A stretch of DNA of 64,000 bases, taken from NCBI RefSeq assembly GCF_004345365.1, contig NZ_SLVF01000001.1, forward strand, positions 682,001-746,000. Reading direction: 5' to 3'. Numbering within the stretch: position 1 is the first letter of the stretch; every line of letters begins with the position of its first letter. Below, one piece after another: positions 24,870 to 34,042 of this stretch. The notes beneath the pieces were generated by a model. The model was not told the origin of the DNA. It searched no databases and saw only the letters and a program-made list of their open reading frames with translations. Made by a program: the position numbers and the translations under genes. This DNA is from Kribbella sp. VKM Ac-2568. Lineage in GTDB: Bacteria > Actinomycetota > Actinomycetes > Propionibacteriales > Kribbellaceae.

Positions 24870-25928
24870 CTAGTACGCGGGCTCTGGTGCGGGTGAAGGT
24901 GCGGGCTGGGTGACGCCGAGCCACGTGTCGATGTCGGTCAGAAGGAGCTTCTGTACCTCGGGCGGGGCCGTGGACGCGAGGACCGAGCCGCGCGCCAGAC
25001 CCGCGAGTTCAGCGTCCGTGAATCCGTGCACGCTGCGGGCGGTCTCGTACTGCTCGGCGAGGCGGGAGCCGAACAGCAGCGGGTCGTCCGCTCCCAGCGC
25101 GATCCGTGCGCCCGCCCCGTACAGCTGTCGCAGCGGCACATCTTTCGCATGCGGGTAGACGCCGAGCGAGACGTTGGACGCCGGGCAGACCTCCAGGGCG
25201 ACCTGGGCGTCGACCAGGCGCTTCAAGAGGTCCGGGTCCTCGACCGAGCGCACGCCGTGGCCGATCCGCCCCGCTCCGAGCTCGTCGAGGCACGTCCGCA
25301 CCGTCGCCGGCCCGCACAGCTCGCCACCATGCGGAGTCGCCAGCAGCCCGGCGTTCCGCGCGATCCGGAAGGCCGGGGCGAACTCCGACGTCGTCCCGCG
25401 CCGCTCGTCGTTGGACAACCCGAACCCGACGACACCCCGTCCGACGTACTGCGCCGCGAGCCGGGCGAGGGTACGCGCGTCGAGCGGGTGACGGGTTCGG
25501 TTCGCCGCGATGACCACCTGTACTGCGATGCCGGTGGCCGCGGACGCGTCGCGGGCGGCGTCGAGCACCAGATCGGTGAAGTCGGTGATCCCGTGGAAGC
25601 GGTTCGAATAGCCGGACGGGTCGACCTGGATCTCGAGCCAGCGGGACCCGTCGGCGCGGTCGTCCTCGGCGGCCTCGCGGACCAGCCGGCGCACGTCGTC
25701 CTCGGTCCGCAGTACGGAGCGGGCGATGTCGTAGAGCCGCTGGAACCGGAACCAGCCGCGCTCGTCGGCCGCGGACAGCTCCGGCGGCCAGTCGGTGCGC
25801 AGGGCGTCGGGCAGCCGGACGCCGTGCTTGTCAGCCAGCTCGACCAGCGTCAGGTGCCGCATCGAGCCGGTGAAGTGCAGGTGCAGGTGGGTCTTCGGCA
25901 GCAGCCGCAGGTCCCGATCCGTCATCAC
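24870..25928 (-). CDS. add: Adenosine deaminase
   Basis: The 352-residue zinc enzyme converts adenosine to inosine. All expected motifs are present: [22 protein letters not shown] with the catalytic glutamate, [11 protein letters not shown] with the catalytic histidine, [12 protein letters not shown], and the metal-binding ADDPLLFGS. Start ATG 25928 (or 25925). An adenosine deaminase gene near aspC and secE is also found in streptomycetes. A broken paralogue lies at 45134-45887. Confidence 0.93.
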   Translation of the reverse strand: MMTDRDLRLLPKTHLHLHFTGSMRHLTLVELADKHGVRLPDALRTDWPPELSAADERGWFRFQRLYDIARSVLRTEDDVRRLVREAAEDDRADGSRWLEIQVDPSGYSNRFHGITDFTDLVLDAARDASAATGIAVQVVIAANRTRHPLDARTLARLAAQYVGRGVVGFGLSNDERRGTTSEFAPAFRIARNAGLLATPHGGELCGPATVRTCLDELGAGRIGHGVRSVEDPDLLKRLVDAQVALEVCPASNVSLGVYPHAKDVPLRQLYGAGARIALGADDPLLFGSRLAEQYETARSVHGFTDAELAGLARGSVLASTAPPEVQKLLLTDIDTWLGVTQPAPSPAPEPAY

Positions 25929-26054
25929 AGAAGGTTACCGAGACAGAGCCCGACCCACGAAACCGGGCCGCCCGCGCCAAGCGGGCGGGGTGCAGGCGGG
26001 CGGTGCGCGCGAAGCGCGGCGAGGGCTGCGCGGGGCAGTGATGCGGGGAATGAG

Positions 26055-26095
26055 CCCGGGCGGGCGCGGCAGGGTTTCTGCTGCGCCCGCCCGGG
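26055..26095 (-). terminator. Terminator-like hairpin after aspC
   Basis: An 18-bp stem (26055-26072 with 26078-26095, one G-T pair) and a 5-nt loop lie 16 bp downstream of the aspC stop codon on the minus strand. There is no strong T-run. The rest of the gap to the adenosine deaminase start is GC-rich and shows no gene. Confidence 0.6.
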
Positions 26096-26111
26096 GGTGA
26101 TCAGGTGTTGG

Positions 26112-27305
26112 TCAGCTCAGGAGCTTGGCAATGCGGGAGACGCCTTCGGTGAGGTCCGCGTCGCCCAGGGCGTAGGACAGGCGCAGGTAGCCCGGGGCGC
26201 CGAACGCTTCGCCCGGGACGACCGCGACCTCGGCCTCGTCGAGGATGATGGCGGCGAGCTCGGCGGACGTGGTGGCGGTCCGGCCGTTGATCTCGCGGCC
26301 GAGCACACCCTTGACCGACGGATACGCGTAGAACGCGCCGGTCGGCTCCGGGCACTCGATGCCGGGGATCTCGTTCAGCATCTGCACCATCGTCCTGCGG
26401 CGCCGGTCGAAGGCGACCTTCATCTCGTCGACGGCGCTCAGGTCGCCGGTCAACGCGGCGATCGCGGCCCGCTGCGCGACGTTGCAGACGTTCGAGGTCT
26501 GGTGCGACTGCAGGTTCGTCGCGGCCTTGATGACGTCCTTCGGGCCGATCATCCAGCCGACCCGCCAGCCGGTCATCGCGTACGTCTTGGCGACCCCGTT
26601 CAGCACCACGGTCCGGTCCGCGAGCTCCGGTACGGCGACCGGCAGCGAGGTGGACCTGGTGTCGCCGTAGGTGAGGTGCTCGTAGATCTCGTCGGTGATC
26701 ACCCAGAGGTCGTGCTCCAGCGCCCACTGGCCGATCGCCCGGACCGCCTCAGGGCTGTCCACCGCGCCGGTCGGGTTCGACGGCGAGCAGAACAGCAGCG
26801 CCTTCGTCTTCTCGGTCCGGGCCGCCTCGAGCTGATCGACGGTGACCAGGTAGTTCTGGCTCTCGTCCGCCAGCACCTCGACCGGCACGCCGCCGGCCAG
26901 CCGGATCGCCTCCGGGTAGGTGGTCCAGTACGGCGCCGGCAGCAGCACCTCGTCGCCCGGGTCGAGCAGCGTCGCGAAGGTGTTGTAGACGGCGTGCTTG
27001 CCGCCGTTGGTCACCAGGACCTGCGCGGCCTCGATCTCGTACCCCGAATCCCGCTTCGTCTTGTCGACGATCGCCTGCTTCAGCTCGGGCAACCCGCCGG
27101 CCGGGCTGTAGCGGTGGTTCTTCGGATCGCGGGCGGCCTCGACGGCTGCCTCGACGATGTAGTCCGGCGTCGGGAAGTCCGGTTCGCCGGCGCCGAAGCC
27201 GATCACCGGGCGGCCGGCCGCCTTCAGGGCCTTCGCCTTCGCGTCGACAGCGAGCGTGGCCGATTCACTGATTGCACCGATACGTGCGGAGATGCGGGAG
27301 ACCAT
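26112..27305 (-). CDS. aspC: Pyridoxal phosphate-dependent aminotransferase, aspartate type
   Basis: The 397-residue class I/II aminotransferase has [17 protein letters not shown], the SPSNPTGAV loop, [11 protein letters not shown] and the PLP lysine in [16 protein letters not shown] (Lys240). The C-terminal YLRLSYALG holds the carboxylate-binding arginine. It belongs to the subgroup that makes aspartate or acts as a broad prephenate/aspartate transaminase. ATG 27305 is taken as start; ATG 27314 is possible. It is divergent from tRNA-Trp-secE-nusG, the same order as in streptomycetes. Confidence 0.9.
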   Translation of the reverse strand: MVSRISARIGAISESATLAVDAKAKALKAAGRPVIGFGAGEPDFPTPDYIVEAAVEAARDPKNHRYSPAGGLPELKQAIVDKTKRDSGYEIEAAQVLVTNGGKHAVYNTFATLLDPGDEVLLPAPYWTTYPEAIRLAGGVPVEVLADESQNYLVTVDQLEAARTEKTKALLFCSPSNPTGAVDSPEAVRAIGQWALEHDLWVITDEIYEHLTYGDTRSTSLPVAVPELADRTVVLNGVAKTYAMTGWRVGWMIGPKDVIKAATNLQSHQTSNVCNVAQRAAIAALTGDLSAVDEMKVAFDRRRRTMVQMLNEIPGIECPEPTGAFYAYPSVKGVLGREINGRTATTSAELAAIILDEAEVAVVPGEAFGAPGYLRLSYALGDADLTEGVSRIAKLLS

Positions 27306-27540
27306 GGCTCCCATCCTGGCACTGCCGCCCGTGCGCTGACATCTGGGTATCACCTGCTGACCGTCCGTGCCTCTCCGCCCGCCGCAAGGTGGTGCCCCGG
27401 GGCTGATCGGAACTGTCGCGAGCCCCCTGGCGTTGGGTGCTGCGTGGAGACGGTATGGTTCTGCCCGCAGTACGACGTCCGGCCGGAAGTGCACGGGAGT
27501 TTGGCGCCGTGGCGGGGAGCCGGAGCGGCCTGGGGCTCAG

Positions 27541-27570
27541 TTCGACCAGGTGGCCCCGACCCCGTACACT
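27541..27570 (+). promoter_or_regulatory. Promoter of tRNA-Trp and probably secE-nusG
   Basis: TTCGAC (27541-27546) and TACACT (27565-27570) are 18 bp apart. No better promoter is visible in the 339-bp gap 27306-27644, which contains no gene. Confidence 0.45.
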
Positions 27571-27644
27571 CTTCTAGTCCGGGCGTAGATGGCCCTGACT
27601 CGGCATGCCCGAGATCAGGTCCAGCGGCGTTCGGAACTTTGCAG

Positions 27645-27717
27645 AGGGCACTAGCTCAACTGGCAGAGCATCGGTCTCCAAAACCGAAGGTTGGGGGTTC
27701 AAGTCCCTCGTGCCCTG
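27645..27717 (+). tRNA. tRNA-Trp (anticodon CCA)
   Basis: A 73-nt cloverleaf: acceptor AGGGCAC/GTGCCCT, D arm GCTC..GAGC, anticodon stem TCGGT/ACCGA with loop CTCCAAA giving CCA, T arm GGGGG-TTCAAGT-CCCTC (one G-T pair), discriminator G. It lies 55 bp upstream of secE, the standard actinobacterial position. Confidence 0.96.
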
Positions 27718-27772
27718 CAAATCCTGACCGGCGAAGGGCCGGCCAGGCCGCCGCTAGCGAAAGAGGTAGGTC

Positions 27773-28015
27773 GTGACGGAGACGCGCACCCCGGCACCGT
27801 CCGGCGCCGGCAAGCCTGCGGAGAGCAAGTCGGGCAACCGCCTGCTGCGCTTCTACCGCCAGGTGGTCGCCGAGCTCCGCAAGGTCGTCTGGCCGACCCG
27901 CAAGCAGCTTTCCACCTACTTCGTGGTCGTCCTGACCTTCGTGGTGTTCGTCATCGCGATCGTGTCCGTGCTCGACCTCGCCTTCGGCTGGGCGATGTTC
28001 AAGATCTTCGGCTGA
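27773..28015 (+). CDS. secE: Preprotein translocase subunit SecE
   Basis: The 80-residue protein has a short cytoplasmic N-terminus, [24 protein letters not shown], the SecE amphipathic helix and hinge, then one transmembrane segment ([21 protein letters not shown]). It stabilises SecY in the Sec translocon. GTG 27773 lies behind GAAAGAGGTAG. It is followed 73 bp later by nusG. Confidence 0.95.
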   Translation: MTETRTPAPSGAGKPAESKSGNRLLRFYRQVVAELRKVVWPTRKQLSTYFVVVLTFVVFVIAIVSVLDLAFGWAMFKIFG

Positions 28016-28088
28016 TCCCGGCCGCCCCGAACCACCAGCCCGAGCTCACCGGTTCCACCACCCCGATGCACAGATGACGGAGTACAAC

Positions 28089-29231
28089 GTGTCCGACCAG
28101 CGCGACGACGAGGTCCTCGACGTGGAGGACGAGTTCGACGTATCCGCTGACTCCGACGACGATCTCGACTTCGACTTCGACGACTCGGACGACGATGACG
28201 ACGACGACCTGTTCAAGGCCGACGACGACGACCCGTTCGTGGAGCTCGACGTAGAGGCCTCCGTCGACGAGGACGATGACGACGTGCCGGTCGCCGCCGA
28301 CAGCGAGTACTCCGCCGATGACGAGGCCGAGGACGGCCCGGCCGACACCGACGACTCCGAGGACGAGCCGGTGGTGGTCGTCGCGGCCGCCAGCGCCGCC
28401 GAGGACGACGAGGTGGTGACCGAGGCGGACATCGAGGACGCCACGGACGAGCTGGCCGCCGAGACCGCCGAGACCGCGCCGGACGACACCGCCGAGCCCG
28501 AGACCGAGCCCGACGAGGTCGTCTACGCCAGCGACGAAGCTCCCGAGGCCGTCGCGGACGAGGCCGCGGTCGAAGAAGTGGTCGCCGAGGAGGTCGAGCC
28601 GGAGGAGCCGGGCGACCCGCTGGAGGAGCTGCGCAGCACGCTGCGCTCCCAGATCGGCGACTGGTACGTGGTGCACACGTACTCAGGGATGGAGAACCGG
28701 GTCAAGGGCAACCTGGAGAACCGGATCAACTCCCTGAACATGGAGGACTACATCTTCGAGATCGTCGTGCCGACCGAAGAGGTCGCCGAGATCAAGAACG
28801 GGCAGCGCCGGATGGTCAAGCGCACCGTGCTCCCCGGCTACGTGCTGGTCCGGATGGACCTGACGGACGAGTCCTGGTCGACCGTGCGGCACACGCCGTC
28901 GGTGACCGGCTTCGTCGGGAACAGCCAGAAGCCCGTCCCGCTCAGCCTCGAAGAGGTCGAAAAGATGCTCGCTCCGGCCGTCGTGGCGGCGGCCGAGGCG
29001 GCGGCTGCCGAGACCGGTGCCGCACCCACCAAGACCGCGGCCAAGAAGAAGGTCGAGGTCGCCGACTTCGGTGTGGGCGACTCGGTCATGGTGGTCGACG
29101 GGCCGTTCGCGACCCTGCACGCCACGATCACGGAGATCAATGCCGACGCCCAGCGGATCAAGGCGCTGGTGGAGATCTTCGGCCGGGAGACCCCGGTGGA
29201 ACTCAGCTTCAGCCAGATCCAGAAAGTCTAA
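28089..29231 (+). CDS. nusG: Transcription termination/antitermination factor NusG with long acidic N-terminus
   Basis: The 380-residue protein is much longer than NusG of E. coli (181 residues). The first 175 or so residues are strongly acidic, with runs of Asp and Glu. The NGN domain follows (about 190-290, [19 protein letters not shown]), then a linker of alanine-rich sequence, then the KOW domain ([24 protein letters not shown]). GTG 28089 was chosen because ACGGAG lies six bases upstream; ATG 28074 would add five residues without a good ribosome-binding site. Long acidic tails are known in actinobacterial NusG. Confidence 0.93.
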   Translation: MSDQRDDEVLDVEDEFDVSADSDDDLDFDFDDSDDDDDDDLFKADDDDPFVELDVEASVDEDDDDVPVAADSEYSADDEAEDGPADTDDSEDEPVVVVAAASAAEDDEVVTEADIEDATDELAAETAETAPDDTAEPETEPDEVVYASDEAPEAVADEAAVEEVVAEEVEPEEPGDPLEELRSTLRSQIGDWYVVHTYSGMENRVKGNLENRINSLNMEDYIFEIVVPTEEVAEIKNGQRRMVKRTVLPGYVLVRMDLTDESWSTVRHTPSVTGFVGNSQKPVPLSLEEVEKMLAPAVVAAAEAAAAETGAAPTKTAAKKKVEVADFGVGDSVMVVDGPFATLHATITEINADAQRIKALVEIFGRETPVELSFSQIQKV

Positions 29232-29243
29232 GGACCCGAGAGA

Positions 29244-29675
29244 ATGCCTCCCAAGAAGAAGATCGCTGCCCTCGTGAAGGTGCAGCTCCAGGCCGGTGCC
29301 GCGACGCCGGCCCCGCCGGTCGGTACCGCGCTCGGTCCGCACGGCGTCAACATCATGGAGTTCTGCAAGGCGTACAACGCCCAGACGGAGTCCATGCGCG
29401 GAAACGTCGTGCCGGTCGAGATCACCATCTACGAAGACCGCTCCTTCACCTTCATCACCAAGACGCCGCCGGCGCCGGAGATGATCAAGAAGGCCGCGGG
29501 CCTGCAGAAGGGTTCGGCCGTCCCGCAGAAGGACAAGGTCGGCAAGATCACCAAGGACCAGGTCCGCGAGATCGCCACCACCAAGATGCCGGACCTGAAC
29601 GCCCGGGACATCGACGCCGCGATGAAGATCATCGAGGGCACCGCCCGCTCGATGGGTGTCGTCGTCGAGAAATAA
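29244..29675 (+). CDS. rplK: 50S ribosomal protein L11
   Basis: The 143-residue protein matches L11 along its full length, including [20 protein letters not shown] and the C-terminal [25 protein letters not shown] region that binds the GTPase-associated 23S rRNA. ATG 29244 follows GAGAGA. It lies 12 bp after nusG. Confidence 0.97.
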   Translation: MPPKKKIAALVKVQLQAGAATPAPPVGTALGPHGVNIMEFCKAYNAQTESMRGNVVPVEITIYEDRSFTFITKTPPAPEMIKKAAGLQKGSAVPQKDKVGKITKDQVREIATTKMPDLNARDIDAAMKIIEGTARSMGVVVEK

Positions 29676-29770
29676 GTCCCAGCGGCACCGTCGTTGGAAC
29701 CTAAGCACCACCAGTACCCGTGGAAGGGCGAAGCGCCGCCCGTGACACCACATCCCAGAGAGGAACACTC

Positions 29771-30493
29771 ATGACTCAGCGCAGCAAGAGCTACCGCGCC
29801 ATCGCGGAGAAGATCGACTTCGACCACCTGTACACGCCGCTCGAGGCGATCAAGTTCGCCAAGCAGGGCGCGACCGGCAAGAAGTTCAACTCCACTATCG
29901 ATGTCGCGATGCGCCTCGGGGTCGACCCCCGCAAGGCCGACCAGATGGTGCGCGGCACCGTCAACCTTCCGCACGGCACCGGCAAGACGGCACGGGTCCT
30001 CGTCTTCGCCACCGGTGAGAAGGCCGAGGCCGCCCGGGCCGCCGGCGCCGACTTCGTCGGCGACGACGACATGATCAAGAAGGTGACGGACGGCTGGCTC
30101 GACTTCGACGCCGTCGTCGCCACCCCCGACCTGATGGGCAAGGTCGGCCGGCTGGGCCGCGTGCTCGGCCCGCGTGGTCTGATGCCGAACCCGAAGACCG
30201 GTACGGTCACCCCGGACGTGACGAAGGCTGTCACCGACATCAAGGGCGGCAAGATCGAGTTCCGGGTCGACCGGCACGCGAACCTGCACTTCATCATCGG
30301 CAAGGTCTCCTTCGACGAGGCCCAGCTGGTGGAGAACTACAGCGCCGCGCTGGAGGAGATTCTCCGGCTGAAGCCCTCCAGCTCGAAGGGCCGCTACATC
30401 AAGAAGACCGTCTTCTCGACGACGATGGGTCCGGGCGTCCAGGTCGACCCGAACGCCACCCGCAACCTGCTCGAGGAGAACCCCGAGGCCTGA
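29771..30493 (+). CDS. rplA: 50S ribosomal protein L1
   Basis: The 240-residue protein has the L1 signatures [20 protein letters not shown] and [18 protein letters not shown], plus a lysine-rich C-terminus. It forms the L1 stalk and in many bacteria represses its own mRNA. ATG 29771 follows AGAGAGGAA. A strong terminator lies 36 bp downstream, and the usual partner rplJ is over 10 kb away because of an insertion. Confidence 0.97.
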   Translation: MTQRSKSYRAIAEKIDFDHLYTPLEAIKFAKQGATGKKFNSTIDVAMRLGVDPRKADQMVRGTVNLPHGTGKTARVLVFATGEKAEAARAAGADFVGDDDMIKKVTDGWLDFDAVVATPDLMGKVGRLGRVLGPRGLMPNPKTGTVTPDVTKAVTDIKGGKIEFRVDRHANLHFIIGKVSFDEAQLVENYSAALEEILRLKPSSSKGRYIKKTVFSTTMGPGVQVDPNATRNLLEENPEA

Positions 30494-30529
30494 GCCTCGC
30501 GGTCTCGTAGCACCCGCAAGACAAACGAA

Positions 30530-30557
30530 AGGCCCCGGTCGGCGGACCGGGGCTTTT
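30530..30557 (+). terminator. rho-independent terminator after rplA
   Basis: GCCCCGGTC (30532-30540) pairs perfectly with GACCGGGGC (30545-30553) around a 4-nt loop, followed by TTTT. It separates rplA from the inserted block. Confidence 0.85.
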
Positions 30558-30645
30558 CGCTGTATCTACTGATACCCGCGTCCCCATCGCAACAGCGCGA
30601 CCACGCGGTAGCCGCACCTGTGATCAACGATAGGACCGGACCGGA

Positions 30646-31557
30646 TCAGGCGCTCCCGCAGTGGAGTCGCAGCGGCCGATCCGCCGTCTGTACGGTCCAA
30701 CCGTCGGCGTGTGTCTCCAGAATGCTGCCCGGATCGGCGTCCACCGGGCTCTGTTCGGCGCTCTGCGGATCCGGCCGGGGATCGACCCGCCGCGACGGTA
30801 CGGCGTACGTGGCGATCACTGTCCGCTGGCCGATGCCGGGGATTCGCGCCAAGGCCTGCGGCGAGGTGATGTTCAGTGCGGCGGTCTTGCGGCGGATGAC
30901 GTCGGCCGGCTCGGTCAGGTCGAGAAGGTGTTCCTCGGGGGTGAAGAACGGGGCTTCGGTCGCCTCGGCCGGGTTCTGCCAGGCGCCGGGTTCACCTGCG
31001 ACCGCGCGGGGGACTGCAGCGTCGAGACACTCGCTCAGCAGCTCCCTCCATGCGTTCAGCAAGGCAGGCCCGTTGAGATCCTCCGGGAGCGGCCGGGAGC
31101 ATTGCGCCAGGATGTTGCCGGTGTCGAAGCCGGCCGCGGTCCGATGCACGCTGGCCGCGACCCGGTCGTCGCCCTCGTAGATCAGCCGGGCAGGGTTCGG
31201 TCCACGCCCGGCGGGGAGCGGCGACGGATGGCAGTTGATCGCGCCGAACTTGGGCACGTCGAGGATCTCCGGCGGGATCAGCCGCGGGAAGGCGGCCGAG
31301 ATGACCAGGTCCGGGTGCAGGGAGTCGATCACCGGGGCAGCGATGGCGCGGAGCTTCCCGGTGACCAGCACGTTCTGGGTCTCCGGCAGCTGGACGACGA
31401 GCGGGTTCGCCGACCCGTCGTACCGGTGGGCGGCGCTCGGCGGCAGGGTGACGACGAGGACGATCTCGTGGCCGTGCCGGGCCGCCCAGTCGGCGACCAG
31501 GCGATAGCCGGGCAGGAACGCGTTCAGGCTGACGATGCGCAGGGGTCGATCGTTCAC
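30646..31557 (-). CDS. Formyltransferase-like protein (methionyl-tRNA formyltransferase superfamily)
   Basis: The protein has about 303 residues if it begins at GTG 31557; an in-frame ATG at 31611 would add 18 residues and overlap the oxidase gene. It contains the formyltransferase core INCHPSPLPAGRGPNPARLIYEGDD, with the catalytic Asn-His and the conserved PSPLP loop, then VHRTAAGFDTGNIL. The C-terminal region resembles the OB-like end of Fmt. The true fmt is normally near def elsewhere, so this is an accessory paralogue. It lies downstream of an FMN oxidase in the same operon and shares the regulatory gap with a PheRS-like gene. Confidence 0.75.
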   Translation of the reverse strand: MNDRPLRIVSLNAFLPGYRLVADWAARHGHEIVLVVTLPPSAAHRYDGSANPLVVQLPETQNVLVTGKLRAIAAPVIDSLHPDLVISAAFPRLIPPEILDVPKFGAINCHPSPLPAGRGPNPARLIYEGDDRVAASVHRTAAGFDTGNILAQCSRPLPEDLNGPALLNAWRELLSECLDAAVPRAVAGEPGAWQNPAEATEAPFFTPEEHLLDLTEPADVIRRKTAALNITSPQALARIPGIGQRTVIATYAVPSRRVDPRPDPQSAEQSPVDADPGSILETHADGWTVQTADRPLRLHCGSA

Positions 31558-31600
31558 ACCCTCCGGTACGGAGCCCGGACGGCGGTCGGATCGAAGCGTC

Positions 31601-32632
31601 TCAGCGGGCAATGAGATCCGGGGTCAGGTCCGAGATGCGCCGGCAACCGGACAGGCGGAGGGCGTGCTCGAACTCGGCGCCGAGTTCCCTGAGCAGGCGG
31701 GTGACGCCCGTGGAGCTGCCGACGCTCAACGCCCAGAGCGCCGGGCGGCCGACGAGGACCGCGCGGGCGCCGAGGGCCAGGGCCGCGAGCACGTGCTCTC
31801 CGCGCCGGATCCCGCCGTCGACGTAGATCTCGGCGCCGGTCCCGGCAAGGGCCTCCGCGACCTCGGGCAGAGCCTGCGCGGTCGAGATGGAGCCGTCGAG
31901 CTGACGACCACCGTGGTTCGAGACGATCACCCCGGCCGCCCCCGCGTCGACGCACCGCTTGGCATCGTCGCCGCGAAGTACACCCTTGACCAGGACCGGG
32001 AGGCCGGTGCGCTCGCCCAGCCAGCCGATCACGTCCGGGGTCAGGTCGTCCGCCTTCGCCAGGTCGTCGGCGGTGTAGTCGTTCGCGACCAGGTTCGCCA
32101 GCAGGTGGCCCGGCTGGATCACCTCCCAGACGGTCGGCCCGTCGTCCTCCTTGCGCCCGACCACCGGGGTGTCAGCCGTCAGCACGACGGCCCGTGCCCC
32201 GGCGGCGACCGCCGCGTCCAGGATCCGCACGGTCACCTCGCGGTTCTTCACCACGTAGATCTGCAGCCACCAGGCAGCACCGGCCGCGCCGATGTCGGCG
32301 AACGTCGTACCGGCGTTGCTGGAGACGCCCAGGACCGAGTTCGCCGCGGCGACGCCCGCCGACATGGCCGCCTCGCCGTCGGGGTCCGCCTGCCGCTGCA
32401 TCGTGGTCGGAGCCACCAGCACCGGCAGGTCGACCGGCGTACCGAGCACTGTGGTCGAGATGTCCACGGTCGACACGTCGGTGAGCACGCGGGGACGGAA
32501 GCGGTACGAGCTCCAGGCCGCAACGGCCTCACCCACGCTGATCCCACCGGCGGATCCCTGCCGGAAATACCGGTGCAATGGCTCCGGCAGCTTCTCGGCG
32601 GCCGCCTCTTCCAGGCTGTCGATCCATCGCAT
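31601..32632 (-). CDS. FMN-dependent alpha-hydroxy acid oxidase/dehydrogenase
   Basis: The 343-residue TIM-barrel flavoprotein belongs to the lactate/glycolate oxidase family. Visible are VAPTTMQRQADPDGEAAMSAG, LQIYVVKNREVTVRIL, VLVKGVLRGDDA, the catalytic histidine in IVSNHGGRQLDGS, and the FMN phosphate loop DGGIRRGEHVLAALALGARAVLVGR. The family oxidises 2-hydroxy acids to 2-oxo acids with O2 or another acceptor. The start ATG 32632 was chosen because the fold starts there. It is the first gene of a minus-strand operon with the formyltransferase. Confidence 0.88.
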   Translation of the reverse strand: MRWIDSLEEAAAEKLPEPLHRYFRQGSAGGISVGEAVAAWSSYRFRPRVLTDVSTVDISTTVLGTPVDLPVLVAPTTMQRQADPDGEAAMSAGVAAANSVLGVSSNAGTTFADIGAAGAAWWLQIYVVKNREVTVRILDAAVAAGARAVVLTADTPVVGRKEDDGPTVWEVIQPGHLLANLVANDYTADDLAKADDLTPDVIGWLGERTGLPVLVKGVLRGDDAKRCVDAGAAGVIVSNHGGRQLDGSISTAQALPEVAEALAGTGAEIYVDGGIRRGEHVLAALALGARAVLVGRPALWALSVGSSTGVTRLLRELGAEFEHALRLSGCRRISDLTPDLIAR

Positions 32633-32687
32633 AGGCCTGATCCTGCCATCCGTAAGGCGCTGTCGGAAGGCGCGTGCCGGAAGGTGG

Positions 32688-32721
32688 CCAGCCAGGTAAA
32701 AAGGTTGCCCAGCCAGGTAAA
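32688..32721. repeat. Two 13-bp direct repeats in the divergent gap
   Basis: CCAGCCAGGTAAA occurs at 32688-32700 and again at 32709-32721, 21 bp apart, which is two helical turns. They lie between the oxidase start and the PheRS-like leader and could be an operator for either side. Confidence 0.6.
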
Positions 32722-32730
32722 GTTGTTCTC

Positions 32731-32879
32731 GTGAAGCAGTACGAGCGGCGATTTCTCCGCCCCGGCCGGCACAGCGGTGCCGACGGGGTGAGCTGCTGCT
32801 GCGCTCTCTCCTGAGGTGACCGCGGCCGGTCGGGGTGTCTGTCCCCCTTGAACCCGCTGCTCCCTTGGAGAGAACTCCG
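32731..32879 (+). promoter_or_regulatory. T-box-like leader of the PheRS-like gene
   Basis: The leader contains AGTA (32738-32741), a small hairpin GGCG/CGCC (32747-32750, 32758-32761) whose loop holds TTC (32753-32755), a larger stem CCCCG..CGGGG enclosing GGCAC/GTGCC (about 32760-32788), and TGAGGTGACCGCG near 32812-32824, which resembles the T-box core GAGGTGGTACCGCG but lacks two bases of the tRNA-acceptor bulge. A TTC specifier would fit phenylalanine. The missing bulge bases mean it may be degenerate or unrelated. Confidence 0.35.
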
Positions 32880-33998
32880 ATGTCTGTTCTGACCGCTGAA
32901 GAACTGAACAACACTCTTGCCCTGCGCGACCTGGCCGACCCGGCCCAGGGACCGCACGCGATCCAGCTGATCGTCGACCAGATCCGTACCGCGCTGGGCC
33001 ACGCGTGGCCGTACACCGAGATCTGGAGCCGCCGAGATCATCCGGTCGTCTCACTCGCCGACAACTACGACAACCTCGGGTACGCCGCCGGGGCGGTCAC
33101 CCGCGAGGCGCGGTACACGCGCTATGCCTCGGAAGGCGAAGTACTGCGCAGTCATACGTCGGCGATGATCCCGCCCGCGCTGCGTGAGCTCGCCGCGTCC
33201 GACTCGACCGACGTGCTGATGGTGTGCGCGGGGATCTGCTACCGGCGTGACTCCGTCGACTGGCAGCACACCGGTACGCCGCACCAGCTGGACCTGTGGC
33301 GGATCAGCCGCAACGTGACGCTCGGGGAGTCCGAGCTGGAGGAGATGATCGCCCGGCTGGTGGCCACTGTGCTGCCCGGGCAGACCTACCGGACAGTGCC
33401 GGCGGTCCACCCGTACACGACCCACGGCCGGCAGATCGACGTGTTGCTCGACGACCAGTGGATCGAGATCGGCGAGTGCGGGGTCGCGGCGCCTCACGTA
33501 CTGCGCAAGGCCGGGCTCGACGAGAGCTGGACGGGCCTGGCGATGGGGCCCGGCCTGGACCGGTTGCTCATGCTGCGCAAGGGGATCCGGGACATCCGGT
33601 TGCTCCGGTCAACGGATCCTCGGGTGGCCGGGCAGATGCTCGACCTGCAGCCGTACAAGCCGGTCTCGGCGATGCCCGCCGTACGGCGTGATCTGTCGGT
33701 GGTGGTCGGGCCGGACGTCGACACCTCGGCGGAGGTGCTCGGCGACCGCGTCCGCAACGCCCTCGGCCCCGACGCGGACGCCGCGGAATCCGTCGAGGTC
33801 CGCGGCGAGACGTCGTACGACGACCTGCCGGAGGCGGCGCGAACCCGGCTGCAGCTCGAGCCGGGCCAACGCAACGTCCTGGTCAGGCTGATCCTCAGGC
33901 CACTGGACCGGACGCTCACCGACGCCGAGGCCAACCACCTCCGCGACGCGGTCTACACGGCTCTGCATGAGGGCCTGGTGCTCGAACTGATCGGGTAG
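32880..33998 (+). CDS. Free-standing PheRS-like protein: class II synthetase core plus FDX-ACB domain
   Basis: The 372-residue protein fuses a PheS-type class II catalytic core with a C-terminal anticodon-binding-like FDX-ACB domain (about residues 280-370, MPAVRRDLSVVVGPDVDTS). Motif 2 is visible in LRSHTSAMIPPALRELA and CAGICYRRDSVDWQHTG, and motif 3 in GLAMGPGLDRLLMLRKGI. This is the domain order of monomeric mitochondrial PheRS, not of bacterial PheST. The N-terminal coiled coil of PheS is absent. It may charge a tRNA, act as a resistant or stress PheRS, or activate an amino acid for another purpose. ATG 32880 follows GGAGAG. Confidence 0.8.
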   Translation: MSVLTAEELNNTLALRDLADPAQGPHAIQLIVDQIRTALGHAWPYTEIWSRRDHPVVSLADNYDNLGYAAGAVTREARYTRYASEGEVLRSHTSAMIPPALRELAASDSTDVLMVCAGICYRRDSVDWQHTGTPHQLDLWRISRNVTLGESELEEMIARLVATVLPGQTYRTVPAVHPYTTHGRQIDVLLDDQWIEIGECGVAAPHVLRKAGLDESWTGLAMGPGLDRLLMLRKGIRDIRLLRSTDPRVAGQMLDLQPYKPVSAMPAVRRDLSVVVGPDVDTSAEVLGDRVRNALGPDADAAESVEVRGETSYDDLPEAARTRLQLEPGQRNVLVRLILRPLDRTLTDAEANHLRDAVYTALHEGLVLELIG

Positions 33999-34004
33999 CA
34001 AGTA

Positions 34005-34040
34005 CCTCCGGGGCTGGTGGCCGAACACCAGCCCTGGAGG
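34005..34040. terminator. Bidirectional terminator
   Basis: A 15-bp stem with one G-T pair (34005-34019 with 34026-34040) and a 6-nt loop lies between the convergent PheRS-like and aldolase genes, starting 6 bp after the first stop codon and ending 2 bp before the second. Confidence 0.75.
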
Positions 34041-34042
34041 GA

